Assembly (NCBI GenBank): GCA_964648695.1
Contig: CAZYLH010000038.1
Span: 1 to 13,498 of the forward strand
Reading direction: 5' to 3'
Length of the DNA stretch: 13,498 nucleotides
Source of the DNA: UBA4292 sp964648695
GTDB lineage: Bacteria; Bacillota; Clostridia; Lachnospirales; Lachnospiraceae
The notes under the pieces are model-generated. The model saw only the letters and a program-made list of their open reading frames with translations. It was not told the origin of the DNA and did not search any database. The position numbers were made by a program, and so were the translations under genes. Below are positions 8,256-13,498 of this stretch, one piece after another. Numbering within the stretch: the stretch's first letter is position 1; every line of letters begins with the position of its first letter.

Positions 8256-8399
8256 ATGCTTAATTTTGAGGAGGAGCTGGCAAAGTTTAAGCCGGTTACT
8301 GAGGTGGAGGACGCAGAGGAGATCATCAACGGCGAGCCACTGGTGGATTTGACAGATATCATGAGGCAGATGCTTCAGGAGGTTGTGGCAAAGGAATAA
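8256..8399 (+). CDS. Small acidic protein of 47 residues, unknown function
   Basis: The open frame starts at ATG 8256 behind a near-perfect ribosome site, AAGGAGGA (8243-8250), at 5-base spacing. This is the strongest such site in the window. The product begins MLNFEEELAKFKP and ends QEVVAKE. It has 13 acidic and 4 basic residues, no Cys, no signal peptide and no membrane segment, and it should be largely helical. It fits exactly between the ATP-grasp gene (14 bases upstream) and the zinc-ribbon/TPR gene (16 bases downstream), so it is almost certainly translated. I do not recognise a characterised family. It could be a partner or regulator of one neighbour, or a peptide substrate of the ATP-grasp ligase. 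The last idea rests only on gene order and acidity. Confidence 0.8.
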   Translation: MLNFEEELAKFKPVTEVEDAEEIINGEPLVDLTDIMRQMLQEVVAKE

Positions 8400-8415
8400 G
8401 GCAGGAGGCAGCGTT

Positions 8416-9879
8416 GTGAAATGTTTTCGTTGTCAGGCACAGCTCACCAAACAGGATGTTTGCTTAAAATGCGGTGTGAATGTGCGTTTATATAAAAAAA
8501 TAATATATAGCTCCGACCATCTTTACAATCTGGGGTTGGAGAAAGCAAATCAGAGGGATCTGACAGGGGCTAGAAATTATCTGCGCCAGAGTTTGCAGCT
8601 AAATAAGGAGCATGTTCAGGCGAGAAATCTTTTGGGTCTCATATATTATGAGCTTGGGTATCCGGCGGAGGCCAGCCGAGAGTGGGTGTTAAGCGAAAAC
8701 TTTCAGCCGGAGGGTAACCCGGCTACAGAGTATTTGAGACGCATAGAGCGTAAGATGGGATCAATAAGTGGTTCGGTAAAGCGATATAATCAGGCACTGG
8801 CATATTTAGAGCAGGGCAGCAGGGATTTGGCGATCATACAGATGAAGCAGCTGATGACGCGCTCATATCAGATGATATGCGCAAGGCAGCTGATGGCGCT
8901 TTTATATATGCAGGACGGATATTTTAACCGAGCCAAAAAGATTTTGTTAAAGTGTGCCAAGGTGGATGAGGGAGATCCAACCACCAAGCGATATTTAAAG
9001 GCTTTGGATGAGCGAAAGCCCGTGGGAAAGGACAGCTCTATAAGGCAGGCTGTTGTTGAGGCGGTGGAGACGCCGCGGGAGACAGACGTGATCATTCCAC
9101 AAAACAACCGGGAGTATGGCTCATATTTTATGTATGTGTTATACATCATGATCGGGCTGATACTTGGCGCTGGCTGTATTTATTATATCGTGGTGCCCAG
9201 TGTGCGCCAGCAGGAGCAGGAGAATAACCGGGCGGCGCTTGAAAGCTATGAGATGAGCCTCATGGATTTTCAAAATCAGATTGTCGACTACGTAGCAGAG
9301 GTGGCGCGCTTAGAGGAGGAGATATCGGTCCTTGAGGATGAAATTGCGAAAGCGGAGCCGCTTTCAGAAAGTGTCTATGAGGATCTTTTATCGGTGCTTA
9401 CTGCCTATATCAATAATGACGTAGAAGCCATAATGGACGAGATACTGGCACTTGACCCGGATATAGACGATGAGCTCTATCAGGATATCTATCAGCGCCT
9501 GAGAGATGATTACGAGGACAATATGGGAAGCAGGTGCTTCTATAGGGGCACCGAGTACATGGATGAAGGGGAGTATGAGGATGCTTTGGTAATGTTTGAG
9601 TTAGCCTGCCAGATTAACGGGGTGGATGCGCGGATCTTATATTACCTTGGTCTTTCCCATGAGCTTACAGGTGATTTAACCTGGGCAGCTTACTATTACC
9701 AATATGCGATCGTAAATTTCCCAGATGATGACTGGACGGAAAACTCCACAGAACGTCTGCAAAGCCTGCTAAGCCAGAACAGAAGTCTGGAGGTGCCGGA
9801 GGTTTCGGCGGGAGATGATCTGGACGGCCTGACAACAGAGAGCCCAGAAGCTCTTCCCGAGCCTTCTGAGGATGAGTAA
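8416..9879 (+). CDS. Membrane-anchored zinc-ribbon and TPR-repeat protein
   Basis: This 487-residue protein starts with a four-cysteine zinc ribbon (C3, C6, C16, C19). About four TPR-like helical pairs follow (near residues 36-103 and 124-191). A single membrane segment lies at about 238-260, followed by an acidic coiled coil at about 267-310. A second TPR region (near 371-438) and an acidic, Ser/Pro-containing tail complete it. The zinc ribbon implies a cytoplasmic N-terminus, which puts the second TPR region outside the cell. It is probably a scaffold linking cytoplasmic and surface partners, and no enzyme domain is visible. GTG 8416 is chosen as the start because AGGAGG (8403-8408) lies 7 bases upstream. 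A TTG at 8383 in the same frame overlaps the preceding small gene and lacks a ribosome site. The partners are unknown. Confidence 0.85.
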   Translation: MKCFRCQAQLTKQDVCLKCGVNVRLYKKIIYSSDHLYNLGLEKANQRDLTGARNYLRQSLQLNKEHVQARNLLGLIYYELGYPAEASREWVLSENFQPEGNPATEYLRRIERKMGSISGSVKRYNQALAYLEQGSRDLAIIQMKQLMTRSYQMICARQLMALLYMQDGYFNRAKKILLKCAKVDEGDPTTKRYLKALDERKPVGKDSSIRQAVVEAVETPRETDVIIPQNNREYGSYFMYVLYIMIGLILGAGCIYYIVVPSVRQQEQENNRAALESYEMSLMDFQNQIVDYVAEVARLEEEISVLEDEIAKAEPLSESVYEDLLSVLTAYINNDVEAIMDEILALDPDIDDELYQDIYQRLRDDYEDNMGSRCFYRGTEYMDEGEYEDALVMFELACQINGVDARILYYLGLSHELTGDLTWAAYYYQYAIVNFPDDDWTENSTERLQSLLSQNRSLEVPEVSAGDDLDGLTTESPEALPEPSEDE

Positions 9880-9914
9880 AACGATCAACACTATGAAAAA
9901 AACGGAGGCCTTGT

Positions 9915-10850
9915 ATGCCAATTAAGATACCGGACGCCCTTCCCGCAAAGGAGATTCTTGAGGGCGAAAACATATTTGTCATGACACAGTACCGGGCGCT
10001 TCACCAGGATATTCGTCCGCTTAGCGTACTGATATTAAATCTCATGCCCACTAAGGAGGTCACGGAGACGCAGCTTTTGCGAAAGCTCTCAAACACACCT
10101 CTCCAGATTGAGGTGGAGTTTTTAAAGACGGCAAGCTACATCCCCACCCATGTGGACGCGGGGCACTTGGAGATGTTTTACAAGACCTTTGATGAGATCA
10201 AGGACAGAAATTATGACGGAATGATAATCACAGGAGCGCCCTTAGATTATTTCCCATTTGAGAAGGTGGAATACTGGGATGAGCTTTGCACCATCATGGA
10301 GTGGGGAAAGACCCATGTGCACTCCACCATGCATCTTTGCTGGGGCGCGTATGCTGGTCTGTATTATCTGTACGGAATACAAAAAAGCGACAGAAAGGAA
10401 AAGCTCTCCGGCATATACTCGCATGTGATCAGAAAGCATGGCTCCCCGCTTTTTAGGGGCTTTGACGAGGTTTTCTATGCCCCGCATTCAAGGGCGATGG
10501 AGATTTACGAGGAGCAGATACTAAAGGTGCCGGAGCTTGAGATTATGGCGACATCACCGGAGGCTGGCATCTCAATTGTAAAGTCCACGGACAGCAAGAA
10601 TTTCTTTGTCACATGCCATCCGGAGTATGACTATGACACGCTTTTGCTGGAGTATGAGCGCGATATGGCAAAGGGGCTAAATCCGCAGCTGCCAGTAAAT
10701 TATTTCCCGGACGATGACGTGACAAAAAAGCCGATTGTCACATGGCGATCCACTGGACAGCTCCTTTATTCCAACTGGCTAAACTTCTATGTATATCAGA
10801 CCACGCCCTATGAACTGCATAAGATCAGCAAAAAGGGTAAGGATGAATAA
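9915..10850 (+). CDS. metA: Homoserine O-acyltransferase, MetA (HTS) family
   Basis: MetA activates L-homoserine by acylating its hydroxyl group with acetyl-CoA or succinyl-CoA, the entry step to methionine. The 311-residue product aligns without gaps to Escherichia coli MetA (309 residues) through the active site. The catalytic triad is complete: C142 in LCWG, and H235 and E237 in CHPEYD. R249 is kept. Position 111, which separates acetyl-CoA users (Glu) from succinyl-CoA users (Gly) in studied enzymes, is Asp here, in GAPLDYF. An acidic residue suggests acetyl-CoA, but this is inference. Tyr at 146 and Cys at 234 also differ from the usual Gln and Gly. CGGAGG lies 6 bases before the ATG. 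The gene ends a tightly spaced run and is followed by an intrinsic terminator. No SAM riboswitch fits in the 35-base gap before it. Confidence 0.93.
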   Translation: MPIKIPDALPAKEILEGENIFVMTQYRALHQDIRPLSVLILNLMPTKEVTETQLLRKLSNTPLQIEVEFLKTASYIPTHVDAGHLEMFYKTFDEIKDRNYDGMIITGAPLDYFPFEKVEYWDELCTIMEWGKTHVHSTMHLCWGAYAGLYYLYGIQKSDRKEKLSGIYSHVIRKHGSPLFRGFDEVFYAPHSRAMEIYEEQILKVPELEIMATSPEAGISIVKSTDSKNFFVTCHPEYDYDTLLLEYERDMAKGLNPQLPVNYFPDDDVTKKPIVTWRSTGQLLYSNWLNFYVYQTTPYELHKISKKGKDE

Positions 10851-10871
10851 AAACGTTTCCTTAGTTTGATG

Positions 10872-10898
10872 CCGGCAGGATGTACCTGCCGGTTTTTT
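10872..10898 (+). terminator. Intrinsic terminator after metA
   Basis: CCGGCAGG (10872-10879) pairs perfectly with CCTGCCGG (10885-10892) around the loop ATGTA and is followed by six T residues. It begins 21 bases after the metA stop and ends 36 bases before the copA start. It should end the GH13-to-metA transcript. Confidence 0.93.
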
Positions 10899-10934
10899 GA
10901 CCAGGACTGTTTGAGAGAGAAAGCGGTGAAATGT

Positions 10935-13202
10935 ATGAGACAATATAATGTGAAGGGGATGCACTGTGCTGCGTGCAGCGTTAGGATTGAAAAAGCTGTG
11001 GGCACCCTTCCGGGGGTGAGTAGCTGTAGTGTAAACCTTCTTACAAACTCCATGGGAGTGGAGGGGACTGCCACAGATGCAGAGATAATTAAAGCGGTAA
11101 AAGACGCGGGGTATGGCGCATCGCCAAAGAAAAGAGAAAAAAATAAGGACGCACAGGCCGCAGATGAGCTTGGCGCGCTTGCTGAGCGTGAGACAGCGCA
11201 GCTAAAAAAAAGGATGGTGGCTTCGGTCGTTTTTTTGCTGGTGCTCATGTATTTTTCCATGGGACATATGATGTGGGGCTGGCCCCTACCTGTAAGGCTT
11301 TCAGAAAATCATGTGGCTGTGGGGATTATACAGCTCCTGCTTACCATCGCCATTATGGTGATAAATCAGCGCTTTTTTATCAGTGGATTTAAGGGGCTTA
11401 TAAATAAAGCTCCTAATATGGATACACTGGTAGCACTGGGCTCTGCCGCAGCATTTGTCTACAGCACATACGCTCTTTTTGCCATGACAGATGCCGAGCT
11501 ACACATGGACATGGAAGGCGTTATGCGCTACATGGATGAGTTCTACTTTGAATCCGCCGCCATGATACTTACGCTCATCACAGTGGGAAAGATGTTGGAG
11601 GCAAGATCCAAGGGAAGGACGACGGACGCACTGAAAAGCCTTATGAAGCTTACACCAAAGACTGCGGTGGTAGAAAAGGATGGAATAGAGAGGGAGGTAG
11701 CAGTTGACAGCCTGAAAAAAGATGACATCTTTGTGGTACGCCCGGGGGAGAGTATTCCTGTTGACGGAGTGATAATCGAGGGAAGCACCGCCGTCAATGA
11801 ATCGGCGCTCACCGGAGAGAGCATACCGGTGGACAAGGCGGTCGGCGACGGGGTGAGTGCCGCCACGATCAATCAGTCCGGCTTCATACGCTGCCGTGCG
11901 ACAAGGGTAGGAGAGGATACAACCCTGTCACAGATCATCCGCATGGTAAGCGACGCTACGGCCACAAAAGCACCGATAGCAAAGGTGGCGGATCGGGTTT
12001 CCGGAGTGTTTGTGCCGGTGGTAATAGGCATCGCACTGGTTACCTTTGCTGTGTGGCTTATAGCGGGCAGAGGAGTGGGCTTTTCCCTGGCGCGAGCTAT
12101 CTCCGTGCTGGTAATAAGCTGTCCATGCGCACTGGGGCTTGCAACCCCTGTGGCGATTATGGTGGGCAGCGGCGTTGGAGCTAAAAATGGTATTCTGTTT
12201 AAGACGGCAGTGTCCTTAGAAGAGACAGGAAAGACTAAGATTGTGGCGCTTGATAAGACCGGCACCATTACGGAGGGGCACCCCCGTGTGATGGATGTTC
12301 TTCCCGCAGAGGGCGTTAGTGACAAGGAGTTAGTAGAAAAGGCATATAGTCTGGAGCTAAAGAGCGAGCATCCTCTGGCAAGAGCCATTGTGCAGTACGC
12401 GGATAATCTGAAAATATCGGCTCTAAAAACAGAGGATTTTGAGGCGCTTAGCGGAAGTGGCCTAAGGGCCGTGGCAGACGGCAAAAACCTCTACGGTGGA
12501 AATCGTGGGCTGATAGAAAAATACTCTACACTTACAGATGACATGTTAGAGATGGAAGAAGGTCTGGCAGAAGCGGGAAAAACGCCCCTCTTTTTTGTAG
12601 AAGAAGATAGGCTTTTAGGGATTATCGCCGTGGCGGATGGAATTAAAGAAAATAGTCCGAAGGCCATAAGACAGCTAAAAGATATGGGTATCCGTGTGGT
12701 GATGATAACCGGAGACAATGAGCGCACGGCAAAGGCTATCGGGGCTTTGGCAGGAGTGGATGAGGTCTATGCGCAGGTGATGCCGGATGGTAAGGAACAG
12801 GTTATCAAGAAGCTTAAAGAAAGCGGTAAGGTTGCGATGGTGGGAGATGGCATCAACGATGCGCCGGCACTTACCAGGGCGGATATGGGTATAGCCATCG
12901 GTGCAGGAGCGGATGTGGCGATAGACGCTGCGGATGTAGTGCTTATGAAGAGTGATCTTGAAGATGTCCCCGCTGCCATAAGGCTTAGCCGCAAGACCTT
13001 GCGAAATATCCATGAGAATCTGTTCTGGGCATTTTTCTACAATGCCATCGGGATCCCCATCGCGGCAGGGGTGTTTATCCCGCTGTTTAATTTACAGCTA
13101 AACCCCATGTTTGCCGCGGCTGCAATGAGCTTATCAAGCTTTTGCGTTGTGACAAATGCATTGAGACTAAACCTTGTTAAAATACGTGAGTTTGATAGCT
13201 GA
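10935..13202 (+). CDS. copA: Cu(+)-exporting P-type ATPase, CopA (P1B-1)
   Basis: CopA pumps Cu(+) out of the cytoplasm at the cost of ATP. The 755-residue product has one N-terminal heavy-metal domain with GMHCAAC (C11, C14). The transmembrane metal site is SCPCALG (C396, C398). The actuator motif is TGES (293-296), the phosphorylated aspartate is D440 in DKTGT, the nucleotide-binding motif is SEHPLA (H479, P480), and the hinge is GDGIND (637-642). Tyr-Asn in FYNAIG and Met-Ser-Ser near MSLSSF in the last two helices are typical of Cu(+) rather than Zn or Cd pumps. ATG 10935 is chosen because the heavy-metal domain begins at once (MRQYNVKGMHC); GTG 10926 is an alternative. An open frame extends back to 10866, but that part runs through the metA terminator. 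No copZ, csoR or copY gene and no TACA-N2-TGTA operator is visible nearby. Confidence 0.95.
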   Translation: MRQYNVKGMHCAACSVRIEKAVGTLPGVSSCSVNLLTNSMGVEGTATDAEIIKAVKDAGYGASPKKREKNKDAQAADELGALAERETAQLKKRMVASVVFLLVLMYFSMGHMMWGWPLPVRLSENHVAVGIIQLLLTIAIMVINQRFFISGFKGLINKAPNMDTLVALGSAAAFVYSTYALFAMTDAELHMDMEGVMRYMDEFYFESAAMILTLITVGKMLEARSKGRTTDALKSLMKLTPKTAVVEKDGIEREVAVDSLKKDDIFVVRPGESIPVDGVIIEGSTAVNESALTGESIPVDKAVGDGVSAATINQSGFIRCRATRVGEDTTLSQIIRMVSDATATKAPIAKVADRVSGVFVPVVIGIALVTFAVWLIAGRGVGFSLARAISVLVISCPCALGLATPVAIMVGSGVGAKNGILFKTAVSLEETGKTKIVALDKTGTITEGHPRVMDVLPAEGVSDKELVEKAYSLELKSEHPLARAIVQYADNLKISALKTEDFEALSGSGLRAVADGKNLYGGNRGLIEKYSTLTDDMLEMEEGLAEAGKTPLFFVEEDRLLGIIAVADGIKENSPKAIRQLKDMGIRVVMITGDNERTAKAIGALAGVDEVYAQVMPDGKEQVIKKLKESGKVAMVGDGINDAPALTRADMGIAIGAGADVAIDAADVVLMKSDLEDVPAAIRLSRKTLRNIHENLFWAFFYNAIGIPIAAGVFIPLFNLQLNPMFAAAAMSLSSFCVVTNALRLNLVKIREFDS

Positions 13203-13211
13203 TATGGGAAA

Positions 13212-13259
13212 AAAGAAGGGCAAAGAAAAGATGATACGATCTTTTCTTTGCCCTTCTTT
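13212..13259. terminator. Long perfect-hairpin terminator after copA, possibly bidirectional
   Basis: A 21-base arm (13212-13232) is perfectly complementary to 13239-13259 around the six-base loop GATACG. The GC-rich core GGGC/GCCC lies in the middle of the stem. The right arm ends CCCTTCTTTATAAT and gives a modest U tract on the + strand. Read from the - strand, the core is followed by TTCTTTTTT, a better U tract. It begins 10 bases after the copA stop. Confidence 0.85.
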
Positions 13260-13455
13260 ATAATGGTGCTTTGCATTTGCGCTCTTTAAGAGCCATATAA
13301 AAAGGAGGAGAGGCCACCGGAATGGATCCAGCAGCCCATTATGAAAAAAATATTTGTTAGCGTCAACGAGGCTTTTTCTCAACCTCTGATGAAAGGATAA
13401 CGGGTAATATTGAACACATAATGTTATATTTGTAAACAATTTGTGAAACAAGCGA
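13260..13455. other. Intergenic stretch with no convincing gene
   Basis: This stretch holds a small inverted repeat (GCTCTT/AAGAGC, 13281-13293) and a purine-rich AAGGAGGAG (13302-13310) that looks like a ribosome site. The next ATG (13322) is 13 bases from its core and opens a frame of only 12 codons ending at TAG (13358-13360). No promoter with good spacing, no tRNA and no longer frame with coding character is visible. It may hold an untranslated RNA or gene remnants, but nothing proves it. Confidence 0.5.
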
Positions 13456-13498
13456 GAAAAAGTCATAAATTTCATGCTTGCATGAAAATTTATGACTT
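13456..13498 (-). terminator. Hairpin at the right edge, candidate terminator for a gene entering from the right
   Basis: AAGTCATAAATTTCATG (13460-13476) pairs with 13481-13498 around the loop CTTG, with one unpaired A in the right arm. On the - strand the stem is followed by a run of five T residues (complement of 13456-13460). This suits a terminator for a - strand gene lying beyond the window. The stem is AT-rich and the window ends exactly at its foot, so the + strand side cannot be judged. Confidence 0.5.

Noticed and set aside
8383..8415. TTG 8383 as start of the TPR protein
   Set aside because: It overlaps the 47-residue gene and lacks a ribosome site, while GTG 8416 has AGGAGG at 7 bases and begins right at the zinc ribbon.
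9880..9914. SAM (S-box) riboswitch or T-box before metA
   Set aside because: The gap is only 35 bases and holds just a ribosome site; neither RNA could fit.
10866..10934. Upstream extension of copA by 23 codons to 10866
   Set aside because: The extension would be translated through the metA terminator stem and T-run, has no ribosome site, and adds residues not needed before the heavy-metal domain.
10944..10949. Perfect TATAAT box
   Set aside because: It lies inside the copA coding start, and no -35 box sits 16-18 bases upstream; TTGAGA (10911-10916) is 27 bases away.
11873..12484. - strand frame of 203 codons within copA
   Set aside because: It lies fully inside a conserved CopA coding region and shows no recognisable domain or start signal.
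13322..13360. 12-codon frame reading MDPAAHYEKNIC
   Set aside because: It is very short, its ribosome-site-like motif is too far upstream, and it matches no peptide family I know.
13167..13475. - strand frame of 102 codons at the right end
   Set aside because: It runs through both arms of the copA terminator and into copA itself, with biased composition and no recognisable domain.

Overview
The window is one continuous run of genes, all on the + strand. It looks like a chromosomal segment of a low-to-mid GC Gram-positive anaerobe of the class Clostridia, most likely Lachnospiraceae. That placement is inferred from the style of the proteins (CopA with a single heavy-metal domain, intracellular GH51 and GH13 enzymes, Firmicute FtsX-like permease) and from strong AGGAGG ribosome sites. 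It does not come from a marker gene. I see no rRNA, tRNA, CRISPR array, insertion sequence or phage gene.

Layout. Positions 1-173 are an AT-rich leader with a weak promoter candidate. Next come an intracellular GH51 alpha-L-arabinofuranosidase (174-1643) and, 10 bases later, a very large FtsX/MacB-type ABC permease (1654-5025). The permease carries about 315 residues of acidic, repeat-rich helix on its outer face and has no ATPase gene beside it. After a 171-base gap with a good sigma-A-like promoter there is a tightly packed set. It holds a GH13 neopullulanase/cyclomaltodextrinase-type enzyme (5197-7263), an ATP-grasp ligase (7270-8241), a 47-residue acidic protein (8256-8399), a membrane protein with a zinc ribbon and TPR repeats (8416-9879), and a MetA-family homoserine O-acyltransferase (9915-10850). 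A clean intrinsic terminator follows at 10872-10898. A Cu(+) P-type ATPase, CopA (10935-13202), comes next and ends in a 21-bp perfect hairpin terminator. The last ~240 bases hold no convincing gene. The right edge cuts into a hairpin that looks like a terminator for a gene entering from the other side.

How the genes work together. GH51 and GH13 are cytoplasmic glycosidases that would finish imported arabino- and alpha-gluco-oligosaccharides. MetA activates homoserine for methionine synthesis. CopA exports Cu(+). The ATP-grasp ligase, the 47-residue protein and the zinc-ribbon/TPR protein lie 14 and 16 bases apart and may be one functional unit of unknown purpose. This is the part of the window closest to an undescribed system.

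The other points worth checking are the helical extension and missing ATPase of the permease, and the altered residues around the MetA active site (Asp111, Tyr146, Cys234). Most of the rest is ordinary core or accessory metabolism.
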